Origin: Bacillus sp. AFS029637 | Lineage (GTDB): Bacteria > Bacillota > Bacilli > Bacillales > Bacillaceae_G | Assembly (NCBI RefSeq): GCF_002584985.1 | Contig: NZ_NUPZ01000042.1 | Span: 1 to 63,071, forward strand | Length of the DNA: 63,071 bases | Reading direction: 5' to 3' | The notes under the pieces: generated by a model | Told to the model about the DNA's origin: nothing | Seen by the model: only the letters and a program-made list of their open reading frames with translations | Databases searched by the model: none | In this document: piece by piece, positions 35,529-44,470 of the stretch | How the letters are laid out: every line of letters starts with the position of its first letter | Position numbering within the stretch: position 1 is the first letter of the stretch | Made by a program: the position numbers and the translations under genes

Positions 35529-36641
35529 TTGACTGAACTCGAGAAAAAAGAACCTGTATCGATTGTGAAAGACAATAATGTAGAGGTAGTAGTAGATACA
35601 GTTATAAAAGATGAAGAACTAGAGGAACTGAATAAAGAAGCAGATCTTTATGTACAAAAGTTAAATAGCGAGCAAAATACGGATTTATCAAAAGTATTGT
35701 CTCAGCTAGGAGATTTAGGGGATAAAGAGCAACAAGCAGCAGGACAAACGTTATCAGCGTTAAAACGTCCTGTAACAGCGATGATGAATGGGAAAAATGA
35801 AGAAATTCCAAATACATTGTTAGAGTTACGAAAAGTGGTATCTGAACTTGATCCGAATTCATTAAAAGCAAGTGGTATGAAAAAAATAATGTTTAAAGTA
35901 TTTAAGAAAAACCCTCTTGAAACATACGTGCATAAATATCAGTCTATAGATAAGCAAATTGAGGAGATTATAAGATCGCTTTTAATTGGCCGTGATAACT
36001 TACAAGAAGATACAGTTGGTCTTGAGATGCTTAAGGAGCAATCGCACGATAAAATTCACGCTCTTGATAAACAAGTATACTTAGGGAAAAAGCTTGCTGG
36101 TATGCTAGAAGCTGAGAAACACAATCCAGAGCGTCAAAGAGATATTCCATTAATTAATGATGCATTAGAAAAGATACTTGTACGTACACGTAATATGCAG
36201 CAAGCAAAAAGTGTATTATTACAATCTATCGCATCTGTAGACATTATTAAGAAAAATAATGAAAAATTAACAGAAGCAATTCGTAATGCCATTACGATGA
36301 CGCAAAACGTTGTAACAGTGTCAGCTGCTATTCAGCTAGCATTAACGAATCAACGTAAAACAATTGATGCAGTGAATGCGACAAATGAAGCGATTGAATC
36401 GATGGTATTAAGCAATTCTCAAGCGTTAAAACAAAATACAGAAGAAACAACAAAACTCCTTGAAAATCCTGCTATTAGCATGGATAAATTACGCGAATCA
36501 TTCCAAAATGTATTTGCGGCTATTGAAGCTTCTGAGAAATCTTCAGAACGGATTATCGAATCTAGTAAGAAATTCGTTATTGAGCTAGACACATTTAACG
36601 ATGAGATGAAGCAGAAACTCATTCAACGTCCAAGGAAATAA
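35529..36641 (+). CDS. TelA family toxic anion resistance protein
   Basis: A 370-residue, mostly alpha-helical cytoplasmic protein of the TelA/KlaA family, named for tellurite resistance. Typical segments are YQSIDKQIEEIIRSLLIGRDNL near residue 135 and ALTNQRKTIDAVNATNEAI near 275. TTG start with AAGGAG 8 bases upstream. It is followed after 24 bases by a membrane protein gene and the two form an operon. Homologues often sit with stress genes and partner membrane proteins; the molecular role is not settled. Confidence 0.87.
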   Translation: MTELEKKEPVSIVKDNNVEVVVDTVIKDEELEELNKEADLYVQKLNSEQNTDLSKVLSQLGDLGDKEQQAAGQTLSALKRPVTAMMNGKNEEIPNTLLELRKVVSELDPNSLKASGMKKIMFKVFKKNPLETYVHKYQSIDKQIEEIIRSLLIGRDNLQEDTVGLEMLKEQSHDKIHALDKQVYLGKKLAGMLEAEKHNPERQRDIPLINDALEKILVRTRNMQQAKSVLLQSIASVDIIKKNNEKLTEAIRNAITMTQNVVTVSAAIQLALTNQRKTIDAVNATNEAIESMVLSNSQALKQNTEETTKLLENPAISMDKLRESFQNVFAAIEASEKSSERIIESSKKFVIELDTFNDEMKQKLIQRPRK

Positions 36642-36665
36642 CAGATTATTAGAGGAGGTGAAAAA

Positions 36666-37499
36666 ATGAGTTTCATTCAAACAGTACTAGTACTATTAGG
36701 TACATTACTTTTAATCGCATTTACTGTCGTTGTATTAGTTGTATATTTCGGACGAAAACTGTATTTTTCATGGACGAAACCATATAAAAGAGCACACGAT
36801 TCTTTAGAAAAGTTATCGAATAAATCAATACCGTTTCTACAAGAATTTACGCAGCACCCACTCTTTTATCGTTGGATTCGTACGGAAGGGAAGAAAGAAC
36901 AGCATACATTAAATACTCTTTTCTGTACATCAGGACAACGTACGAGAGAGCAAGTATTCTCTATGTTACCGAAAGAAAAGCAGAAAAAAGTACATGTAAT
37001 GGCAAAAACAACGAAAAAGCTTACAAATGAAGATATCGATGTGGCTGCGATGAAAGTGAAAGATTTCTTAAGGCAAGAATCACAACAAACAGTAAAACCG
37101 ACAGACTTATCGTTTTATAAATTGTATTTTTATGATCGATATCCAGATGCATTGAATACAATTCAAGCGTATAAGCGCTCAATCAATCCTTCATTACAAA
37201 GAACGGTTGATGACATTACAATTTCAGTATTGAATGCATTGCCATACTATCAAGAGCAGCGTATGTTTGAACAACAGCATAAACTTGAAACGTTCTTAAT
37301 GAAAGATTTAACTGCGATGTTATCGTTAGTAGTACAATTACCACCGTCACAACGACCGGAAAAAGAAGAAGAATTAAAAATCTACTTGCAAAATTTCAAA
37401 AAAGAAATGGAAGAAGTAGAGCGAGACATTCGTGATTCCATTGATCACGATTTGAATGTGAAGATGAGAGCAGCGACTGAGAAGTTTAAGAATAAATAA
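36666..37499 (+). CDS. membrane-anchored coiled-coil protein, TelA partner
   Basis: A 277-residue protein with one N-terminal membrane helix (about residues 6-28) and a long charged, helical cytoplasmic part ending in a predicted coiled coil (LKIYLQNFKKEMEEVERDI). AGAGGAGG precedes the ATG. Second gene of the telA operon. Its position recalls the XpaC-TelA pairs of Bacillus, but I see no clear XpaC motif. Function unknown. Confidence 0.7.
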   Translation: MSFIQTVLVLLGTLLLIAFTVVVLVVYFGRKLYFSWTKPYKRAHDSLEKLSNKSIPFLQEFTQHPLFYRWIRTEGKKEQHTLNTLFCTSGQRTREQVFSMLPKEKQKKVHVMAKTTKKLTNEDIDVAAMKVKDFLRQESQQTVKPTDLSFYKLYFYDRYPDALNTIQAYKRSINPSLQRTVDDITISVLNALPYYQEQRMFEQQHKLETFLMKDLTAMLSLVVQLPPSQRPEKEEELKIYLQNFKKEMEEVERDIRDSIDHDLNVKMRAATEKFKNK

Positions 37500-37505
37500 G
37501 AGAGG

Positions 37506-37555
37506 TTCCCTTAAAAAAGTTTTAAGTTATCACTTTTTTGAGGGATCTCTTTTTA
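37506..37555 (+). terminator. terminator of the telA operon
   Basis: TTCCCTTAAAAAAGT / ACTTTTTTGAGGGA with a following TTTTTATTTTT. Confidence 0.75.
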
Positions 37556-37627
37556 TTTTTGATAGAAATAATACTGTAATCAGAAATTACAGTATTAACG
37601 ATATAATTTAATAATAGCCATAATATG

Positions 37628-37669
37628 AAAAGAAACCGTCCCAAAAGGTATTATGGGACGGTTTCTTTT
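37628..37669. terminator. second strong hairpin
   Basis: AAAAGAAACCGTCCCA / TGGGACGGTTTCTTTT, a perfect 16-bp stem and functional in either direction. Confidence 0.8.
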
Positions 37670-37720
37670 ATGAATAGGTTGGTTATATGAGTGGAAATAA
37701 AAGAGAAAGGAATAAAAAAG

Positions 37721-37856
37721 ATGACGATACAACATATCAATAATAAACGTTTAACGATCATTTATACGCCTTCCTATCATATGTTTATTTAAAATACTAT
37801 CCGAGGTCAGGTTGGCCTTTCAATTGAGAGAAAATGATATTGAAACATTAATTTAA
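37721..37856 (+). pseudogene. decayed gene fragment
   Basis: GAGAAAGG and an ATG at 37721 open a frame reading MTIQHINNKRLTIIYTPSYH that stops at 37792. A second, shifted frame reads LSEVRLAFQLRENDIETLI up to a stop at 37856. The two parts look like the start and end of one gene with the middle lost. Not recognised. Confidence 0.35.
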
Positions 37857-37873
37857 TAGGAGGAATATTTTTA

Positions 37874-37936
37874 ATGAAATTTACTTTCAATATAACTAAA
37901 TCGTTTCATTACTTCATATGCTTGTTAGTAAAGTGA
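37874..37936 (+). CDS. possible 20-residue leader peptide of the PTS operon
   Basis: ATG with TAGGAGG 10 bases upstream, reading MKFTFNITKSFHYFICLLVK. It lies 51 bases before the IIB gene. The strong site suggests translation, but no attenuator structure is obvious. It may be chance. Confidence 0.3.
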   Translation: MKFTFNITKSFHYFICLLVK

Positions 37937-37987
37937 AACTTTCTTTCATTTGAAGGAAATAATTTATAAGCATAGGAGGATTCAATA

Positions 37988-38293
37988 ATGAAGGTTTTAT
38001 TCGTTTGTTCTGGAGGAATGTCCAGCGCAATTGTTGTAAACGCTTTAAAAAAAGAGGCGGAGAAAAAGGGTGTAAACATGGAAGTGCATGCAATTGGAAC
38101 AAGTGAGGTGGAAGAAGAAGTAAAGAATGGTTGGGATGTTGTAATGGTTGCCCCTCAAATTAGACATCGATTTGATTCTGTAAAAAAACTTGCAGAAGAG
38201 GAATCTGTTCCATGTGGTATCATACCGCCGCAAGCATACACACCGCTTGGTGGACCAACATTATTGAAAACTGTAAATGAATTAATTAGTTAG
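37988..38293 (+). CDS. PTS system lactose/cellobiose-type IIB component
   Basis: A 101-residue IIB protein. The phosphorylated Cys is residue 7 in KVLFVCSGGMSSAI. These proteins pass phosphate from IIA to the sugar in the membrane IIC. TAGGAGG lies before the ATG. It starts an operon IIB-IIC-small membrane protein-AnmK-sugar kinase. No IIA gene is present here, so IIA must come from elsewhere. Confidence 0.92.
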   Translation: MKVLFVCSGGMSSAIVVNALKKEAEKKGVNMEVHAIGTSEVEEEVKNGWDVVMVAPQIRHRFDSVKKLAEEESVPCGIIPPQAYTPLGGPTLLKTVNELIS

Positions 38294-38304
38294 GGGGAAG
38301 CGTT

Positions 38305-39588
38305 ATGAATAAGTTTGTCACGTTTCTTGATAAAAATTTATCTGGACCGATGGCAAGGCTTTCTGAACAGAGGCATTTACAAGCAATCCGTGATGGAGTT
38401 ATTTCGGCGTTACCATTTATTATCGTTGGAAGTTTCTTTTTAATCATAGCATTTCCGCCATTACCGAAAGATAGTTTCATATCAGTTTGGGCATTAAAAA
38501 ATCAAACAAGTATATTAATACCATATCGGTTAACGATGTTTATTATGTCTTTATATATAGCATTTGGAATAGGGTATAATTTAGCGAAAAGTTATAAGTT
38601 AGATGCTTTATCGGGAGCGCAGCTTGCAGTATGTTCACTGCTATTAACATTAACCCCTGAATTAATCGATAAAAAAGGGTTTATGCTTCCGATGACAAAT
38701 CTCGGAGGTCATGGATTATTCGTGACGATGATTGTTTCTATTTTATCAGTTGAGATTTTAAGATTTTGTAAAAAGAATAACGTAACAATCAAAATGCCAG
38801 AACAAGTACCACCATCAGTATCGCGTTCGTTCGAAGCACTTATACCTGCAGCTTTCGTTATTATTATTATGAGTCTTATTACGATTGTTTTTAAAGTTGA
38901 TGTACATTATGTTGTAGATAAATTAGCCGCCCCGTTAGTAAAAGCAGGTGATAGTTACTTTGGCGTTATTATACCTGTATTTTTAATTACATTTTTCTGG
39001 TCTTTCGGCATACATGGTGTATCAGTTGTAGGAACTGTTGCGAGGCCGCTTTGGGATGTGTATTTAGGGAAGAACGGTGAAGCTGTAGCGAGTGGTGCGA
39101 GCCATTTTCCATTCATTGCACCAGAGCCGTTTTATCAATGGTTTATTTGGATTGGTGGCTCGGGTGCAACGTTAGGTCTTGTGTTAGCGATGATTGTATT
39201 TGGTAGATCAAAATATTCGAAAGCATTATCGAGAACTTGTATTGTACCTGGAATTTTTAATATTAATGAACCGGTTATTTTCGGTTTACCGATTGTACTG
39301 AATCCAATTTTAATTATTCCTTTCGTCATTACACCGCTAGTAACAGCTACTATAGCGTATGTTGCAACTGTAATGGGATTTGTAACACCAACTCATATAA
39401 TGCCGCCGTGGACATTACCAGCTCCAATTGGCGCTTATTTAGCTACAGGTGGAGATTGGCGTGCAGTTGTATTAGTTTTTATAAATATAGCAATATCATT
39501 CCTTATTTATTTACCATTCTTTAAAATGTACGACAAAAATATGCTTGAAATAGAAAAGAGCGGTGACGGGGAATCTGTTAATCAGTAA
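38305..39588 (+). CDS. PTS system lactose/cellobiose-type IIC component
   Basis: A 427-residue IIC permease with about ten membrane helices. It starts with the family pattern FLDKNLSGPMARLSEQRHLQAIRDG and has NEPVIFGLPIVLNP near residue 315, part of the sugar site. It starts 11 bases after the IIB gene behind AGGGGGAAG. Given the next genes, the sugar is probably an amino-sugar disaccharide or muropeptide fragment; this is inference. Confidence 0.92.
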   Translation: MNKFVTFLDKNLSGPMARLSEQRHLQAIRDGVISALPFIIVGSFFLIIAFPPLPKDSFISVWALKNQTSILIPYRLTMFIMSLYIAFGIGYNLAKSYKLDALSGAQLAVCSLLLTLTPELIDKKGFMLPMTNLGGHGLFVTMIVSILSVEILRFCKKNNVTIKMPEQVPPSVSRSFEALIPAAFVIIIMSLITIVFKVDVHYVVDKLAAPLVKAGDSYFGVIIPVFLITFFWSFGIHGVSVVGTVARPLWDVYLGKNGEAVASGASHFPFIAPEPFYQWFIWIGGSGATLGLVLAMIVFGRSKYSKALSRTCIVPGIFNINEPVIFGLPIVLNPILIIPFVITPLVTATIAYVATVMGFVTPTHIMPPWTLPAPIGAYLATGGDWRAVVLVFINIAISFLIYLPFFKMYDKNMLEIEKSGDGESVNQ

Positions 39589-39666
39589 ACATTATACTGT
39601 TATTTTGAGTGATAGGCTCTTTGTCTATCACTTCTTTCATATTAAGTCTAGAGAGGGTGAAATGGA

Positions 39667-39933
39667 ATGAATATAAAATTTAGTTATAAAGGTGTATTTT
39701 TATTATTATTTGGAGTGATTTGTGCAAATTTACTTTTTGTACCTTTATTAAGGATGCTAAATCTATCACAAATGCATAGTATATGGCTCGTTACAAGTAT
39801 TGCAGCAAGTGTTTTGCTTACGATTGTTGTTTCTTTCATTGATGGCACATTTGTATCGAAAGTCCAGTTGTTTATTAGATTTATAGTGTTTTCTGTAGGT
39901 TGTACGTTGTTTACTTACATAATTGTTTTTTAG
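39667..39933 (+). CDS. small membrane protein of the PTS/AnmK operon
   Basis: An 88-residue protein with three hydrophobic helices (about 9-30, 38-60, 68-86). GAGAGGGTG precedes the ATG. It ends 23 bases before anmK and lies inside the operon. A weak hairpin GTGATAG / CTATCAC (39609-39630) lies just upstream. I do not recognise the family. Confidence 0.65.
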   Translation: MNIKFSYKGVFLLLFGVICANLLFVPLLRMLNLSQMHSIWLVTSIAASVLLTIVVSFIDGTFVSKVQLFIRFIVFSVGCTLFTYIIVF

Positions 39934-39956
39934 TGAATAGGGGGGGCATGCACGTT

Positions 39957-41114
39957 ATGTATATTGCAGGGATAATGTCCGGTACATCGTTAGACGGAAT
40001 AGATGTAGCGCTCGTCCATATAGAAGGGAGTGGTGTAAAATCTAAGGTCGAACTCATACATTTTAATACTGTTCCATTTTGTAACGATATAAAAAATGAA
40101 ATACAACAATCCTTATCAATAGAAAATTCAAATGTCCAACTCATATGCAGTTTGAATTTTAAGCTCGGTTTATGTTTTGCAAACGCTGTAAAGGAAGTTT
40201 GTAAAGAGTCAAATGTATCATTGGAAAAATTAGATTTAATAGGTTCTCACGGACAAACGATTTATCATCAGCCAAAACAAGATGGTAATATGATTCCTTC
40301 CACATTGCAAATTGGAGAACCAGCAGTTATAGCATACGAAACGAACACGACGGTTATCTCTAATTTCCGAACGATGGATATGGCAGCAGGGGGACAAGGT
40401 GCGCCACTTGTGCCATATTCAGAGGTCATTTTGTATCGTCATCAAACTAAAAATAGACTCCTACAAAATATTGGCGGGATCGGTAATGTTACTGTAATAC
40501 CAAGTCAACGGAGCGATAAGAGCGTTATAGCTTTTGATACAGGTCCAGGGAATATGGTAATTGATGAAGTCTGTCAAAGGTTATTTCAGTTGCCATATGA
40601 TCAAAATGGTAAGATTGCAAAACAGGGAGTAATTGTAGATGAAATTTTGAATTATTGTATGAACCATCCATTTTTGAAAATGAGTCCACCGAAGTCAACT
40701 GGTAGAGAACAATTTGGAAAAGAGTTTGTAAGTGAATTATTAAAACGATTTGAAAAGTATAGTAAAGAAAGTATATTGACCACTGTCACGATGTTTACAG
40801 CAATTTCAATTGTTCATCATTATAAGGAGTTTATTTTGCCGTATTATAAAATCGATGAGGTGATTTTAGGGGGTGGTGGAAGTTATAATGATACACTTGT
40901 TGAAATGGTACGAAATGGATTGAAAGAAGAAAAATGCGCAATTTTTATTCAAGAAGATATAGGCTATTCTTCCGCAGCGAAAGAAGCAATCGCATTTGCA
41001 ATTTTAGCAAACGAAACGCATCATCGTAATCCGAGTAATGTGCCGAGCGCAACAGGTGCAAAGAAATCTGTAGTTTTAGGGAATATAACTTTCCCTCCAA
41101 TAAGAAGAAAATGA
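39957..41114 (+). CDS. anmK: anhydro-N-acetylmuramic acid kinase
   Basis: A 385-residue kinase with the ATP/sugar motifs [18 protein letters not shown] at the start, [24 protein letters not shown] and FDTGPGNM. AnmK opens 1,6-anhydro-MurNAc and phosphorylates it to MurNAc-6-phosphate in cell-wall recycling. The ATG at 39957 has GGGGGG 10 bases upstream; the ATG at 39948 is too close to it. Bacillus lacks the Gram-negative anhydromuropeptide cycle, so its use together with a PTS is of interest. Confidence 0.93.
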   Translation: MYIAGIMSGTSLDGIDVALVHIEGSGVKSKVELIHFNTVPFCNDIKNEIQQSLSIENSNVQLICSLNFKLGLCFANAVKEVCKESNVSLEKLDLIGSHGQTIYHQPKQDGNMIPSTLQIGEPAVIAYETNTTVISNFRTMDMAAGGQGAPLVPYSEVILYRHQTKNRLLQNIGGIGNVTVIPSQRSDKSVIAFDTGPGNMVIDEVCQRLFQLPYDQNGKIAKQGVIVDEILNYCMNHPFLKMSPPKSTGREQFGKEFVSELLKRFEKYSKESILTTVTMFTAISIVHHYKEFILPYYKIDEVILGGGGSYNDTLVEMVRNGLKEEKCAIFIQEDIGYSSAAKEAIAFAILANETHHRNPSNVPSATGAKKSVVLGNITFPPIRRK

Positions 41115-41126
41115 GGCGAACATACT

Positions 41127-42026
41127 ATGAAGTATATGATTGGAGTAGATGGTGGGGGATCAAAGACAGAGGCGATTGCTTTTGATCAAGATGGAAATGA
41201 ACTTGCAAGAGGTACGAGTGGATTTGGAAATATATTAATAGATTATAAGGACGCACTTTCACATATTATGGATTCGATTGATCAATGTCGGGAAAGTTTA
41301 ATAAATGAGAAATGCGTATGTATTTGTTTAGGATTAGCAGGTATAAGTGGAGCAAATACAGATGAATTAACATTACGTCTAAAAAAGAAGTACGGAACAC
41401 AAATTGAAGTTTTTAATGACGCAATGATTGCACATGCGGCTGCTTTAAGAGGGAAGGATGGAATTTTAACGATTGGCGGTACAGGTGCAATTTGTATTGG
41501 GAAAAAGGGAGAAGTGTACGAGTATAGCGGGGGATGGGGACATATTTTAGGAGATGAAGGAAGCGGATATTGGATTGCGTTACAAGGTTTAAAGAGAATG
41601 GCAAATCAATTTGATCAAGGAGTTACACTTTGTCCATTAAGCTTAAGGATTCAAGAGCGGTTTCAACTTTTGACATCGTCTCACATAAAAAGACTAGTAT
41701 ATAGCTCTTCAAAAGATAAAGTTGCAGCAATTGCACCATTCATTATTGAGGAAGCGAGAAATGGGAATGATGACGCACATGAAATTATGACGCAAGCTGG
41801 AAAAGAATTAGCAAGAATTACAGTAGATATTTATAACAAGATGCAGTTTGATTTATCAACTCCAATTGCAGTAAGTGGCAGCATATTACGTTTCGTTTCT
41901 GAAATATATGCTGAATTTAAGAAATGCTGTGGGAAAAGTATGGGAGAAGTTACATTTGTATCACAATCAGAACTAGCAGCGAAAGGGACATATTATTTAA
42001 TGAAGGATTTATATTTTAAAGTATAA
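41127..42026 (+). CDS. BadF/BadG/BcrA/BcrD-type N-acetyl sugar kinase
   Basis: A 299-residue ASKHA kinase: MIGVDGGGSKTEAIAFD is the phosphate-1 motif, LTIGGTGAICIGK the phosphate-2 loop, and GGWGHILGDEGSGYW is typical of GlcNAc/MurNAc kinases (NAGK, MurK). It starts 12 bases after anmK. In this operon it would phosphorylate GlcNAc or MurNAc released inside the cell. Confidence 0.85.
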   Translation: MKYMIGVDGGGSKTEAIAFDQDGNELARGTSGFGNILIDYKDALSHIMDSIDQCRESLINEKCVCICLGLAGISGANTDELTLRLKKKYGTQIEVFNDAMIAHAAALRGKDGILTIGGTGAICIGKKGEVYEYSGGWGHILGDEGSGYWIALQGLKRMANQFDQGVTLCPLSLRIQERFQLLTSSHIKRLVYSSSKDKVAAIAPFIIEEARNGNDDAHEIMTQAGKELARITVDIYNKMQFDLSTPIAVSGSILRFVSEIYAEFKKCCGKSMGEVTFVSQSELAAKGTYYLMKDLYFKV

Positions 42027-42162
42027 ATAATTAAATGATATTTTGGTATGATTTGTAAAAATATGATGTTAAAATGTATAAAGGGATGTATGTTAAAAAC
42101 GTACAATATAGGTAGTCATTGAATATTGTATATGTATTCCCATGTAGAAAGTGAATGATTAC

Positions 42163-42711
42163 ATGATTAATAGTATGCAGTTTTTGTATTTGGTGGTTTC
42201 TTATTTATTCGGAAACATATTGACCGCTTATATCGTAACAAAGTGGAGACATAACGTTGATATTAGGGATGAAGGAAGCGGGAATCCTGGCGCAAGAAAT
42301 ATGGGGCGCGTATATGGAAAAGGGTATTTTATCGCTACATTTTTAGGTGATGCAATCAAAGGGGCAATCGTAGTTTCTATTGCAAAATACCTTTTTGAAG
42401 ATTCTACATTCGTAATGTTAACATTATTGGCCGTTATCATTGGACATATTTACCCAGTTTTATTTAAAGGCAAGGGCGGAAAAGGCATTTCAACATTTAT
42501 TGGAGGACTCATCGCATTCGATTATTTGATAGCGCTTACTCTTATAGGCATTTTCATTGTATTGTATTTAATATTTAAAGGATTTACAAAGCCAGGGTTA
42601 ATTACAATTGCTTGTTTACCAATTTGCATGATTTTGTATTCTTACTCTATTGTTACGACAATTATAAGTGCACTTATAATTGTACTTATTTTATATGTAA
42701 ATCGAGAATGA
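42163..42711 (+). CDS. plsY: glycerol-3-phosphate acyltransferase PlsY
   Basis: A 182-residue membrane enzyme with five helices and the three PlsY motifs: GSGNPGARN (residues 37-45), GHIYPVLFKGKGGKGISTF, and the C-terminal helix pair. It acylates glycerol-3-phosphate from acyl-phosphate to start phospholipid synthesis. The ATG at 42163 fits the family start; an ATG at 42151 would add four residues. B. cereus has more than one plsY paralogue. Confidence 0.92.
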   Translation: MINSMQFLYLVVSYLFGNILTAYIVTKWRHNVDIRDEGSGNPGARNMGRVYGKGYFIATFLGDAIKGAIVVSIAKYLFEDSTFVMLTLLAVIIGHIYPVLFKGKGGKGISTFIGGLIAFDYLIALTLIGIFIVLYLIFKGFTKPGLITIACLPICMILYSYSIVTTIISALIIVLILYVNRE

Positions 42712-42721
42712 AATGAACTTT

Positions 42722-42752
42722 TAATAAGTGGAGTTTATCTCCACTTATAATT
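42722..42752 (+). terminator. terminator of plsY
   Basis: ATAAGTGGAG / CTCCACTTAT followed by AATTTTTATT. Confidence 0.8.
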
Positions 42753-42780
42753 TTTATTAAATGCACAAAGGAGATACAAC

Positions 42781-44364
42781 ATGGGGTTAATTTATAAAGT
42801 TGCTGATCAAGATTGGGAATTTGAAAGTATACATAAATTAAATTATAAAACTTTTGTAGAAGAAATTCCGCAACATGAAGAAACGAAAGAGCGTGTTCGT
42901 ATTGATCGTTTTCATGAAGAAAATACATATTTAATTTGTTTAGATGCGGGTAAGTTAGTAGGTATGGTTGCGTTGCGAGGAAAACGACCATTTTCGTTAG
43001 ATTATAAAATTCCAAATCTAGATTTTTATTTGCAAGAACATGGAGAAAATGTATATGAAATTCGTTTGCTTTCAGTAGAACGTGAATATCGAAATGGGAG
43101 AGCGTTGTTAGGTTTAATTCGCTTTTTACATCGTTATTTGCTTCTAAATGGATATGAATTGGCACTCATTTCAGCCACAACACGTGAACTACCTTTATAT
43201 GAGCAAATGGGATTCAAACCTTTCCATACGTTAGTTGGTACAGAAGCAGCAGCTTTCCAGCCAATGTATGTTACCCCTGCTATGTTTGAAGAGTCGAGCG
43301 TTGGGGGTATTATGACGAAAGAATACACGTTTTTACCTGGTCCAGTAGATATTGAAGAAAATGTTCGAAAGGCATTTTCTACTAAGCCTATTTCGCATCG
43401 CTCTAAGTCATTTCAAGTGACGATGGGCAATGTAAAGAAACGATTACTTCAGATGACAAAAGCAAAGCGTGTACAAATCATGTTAGGAACAGGGACGTTA
43501 GCGAATGATGCGATCGCATTACAGTTACGCTCTTTAAAAGGGAAAGGACTAGTATTAACAAATGGGGAGTTTGGTAATAGATTAGTGGGACATGCAACAC
43601 GTGCGCAATTACATTTTGATACGTATAAAAAAGAAATAGGAGAACCGTTTATTTATACAGAATTAGAAAAAATAATGGGAACTGGAAATTATGAATGGCT
43701 TTGGTTTGTTCACCATGAAACTTCAACTGGAATGTTAAATAATTTAGATGAGCTAAATGTTTTATGTAAAAAGTATACAGTGAAACTATGTGTAGATTGT
43801 ATCAGTTCGATTGGAGCAATACCGATAGATTTGAAGGATGTATATTTTGCAAGCGGTGTTAGTGGAAAGGCAATTAAATCGTTTACTGGATTATCTTTCG
43901 TTTTTCATAATCACAATGTGAAAGTAAACGAGACATTACCGGCCTATATGGACATTGGTATGTACGAAGAAAATGAAAGCATTCCATATTCTCATTCATG
44001 GAATTTAATTTATGCTTTGCAAGAAGCATTGAAGAGATTTGAAGGCGAAATAGCATTTAAAAAAATAAAAGAGACGTATGCATATATTGAACAAGCTATT
44101 ACTAATATGGGTTTAAATCTTGTTTCACCTAAAGAACATGCCGCGCCAATTATAGTTACCATTCAATTAAATGAAGATCAGTCTTCTAAGGCGACAGGCG
44201 ATGCCTTAGCGTTACAAGGATATATTGTCCATTACGAATCAGCGTATTTACAAAAGAATAACTGGATCCAAATCGCATGCCTGAATCATTACAAAGAACG
44301 TGATATGAAGAGGATGTTGAATTGTTTACATATGTGTACTTTAAAGAATAGCGTACATATATGA
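42781..44364 (+). CDS. GNAT domain fused to class V PLP aminotransferase
   Basis: A 527-residue two-domain protein. Residues 1-165 are a GNAT-like domain (LVGMVALRGKRPFSLD, LSVEREYRNGRALLGLIRFL, LYEQMGFKPF). Residues 180-520 are a class V aminotransferase: TFLPGPVDIEENVRKAF, MLGTGTLANDAIA, then CVDCISSIGAIPIDLKDV and the Schiff-base Lys region VSGKAIKSFTG with K363. The second part resembles serine-pyruvate/2-aminoethylphosphonate transaminases. AAAGGAG precedes the ATG. The threonine dehydratase gene starts 106 bases downstream. A GNAT joined to such a transaminase suggests acetylation of an amino acid or its product; substrates are unknown. Confidence 0.82.
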   Translation: MGLIYKVADQDWEFESIHKLNYKTFVEEIPQHEETKERVRIDRFHEENTYLICLDAGKLVGMVALRGKRPFSLDYKIPNLDFYLQEHGENVYEIRLLSVEREYRNGRALLGLIRFLHRYLLLNGYELALISATTRELPLYEQMGFKPFHTLVGTEAAAFQPMYVTPAMFEESSVGGIMTKEYTFLPGPVDIEENVRKAFSTKPISHRSKSFQVTMGNVKKRLLQMTKAKRVQIMLGTGTLANDAIALQLRSLKGKGLVLTNGEFGNRLVGHATRAQLHFDTYKKEIGEPFIYTELEKIMGTGNYEWLWFVHHETSTGMLNNLDELNVLCKKYTVKLCVDCISSIGAIPIDLKDVYFASGVSGKAIKSFTGLSFVFHNHNVKVNETLPAYMDIGMYEENESIPYSHSWNLIYALQEALKRFEGEIAFKKIKETYAYIEQAITNMGLNLVSPKEHAAPIIVTIQLNEDQSSKATGDALALQGYIVHYESAYLQKNNWIQIACLNHYKERDMKRMLNCLHMCTLKNSVHI

Positions 44365-44470
44365 GAAATGATTTTTTAACATAGTAGATTGCGTATAAAG
44401 GGATTATTACTTACGAAAGCTTAGGAATGAGACAAACAGTAAATTATAAATCATTAGAAGAGGTGTTAGT

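Noticed and set aside
42686-43165. 159-codon minus-strand ORF opposite the GNAT-aminotransferase gene
   Set aside because: It overlaps clear coding on the plus strand, has no SD and low-quality composition.
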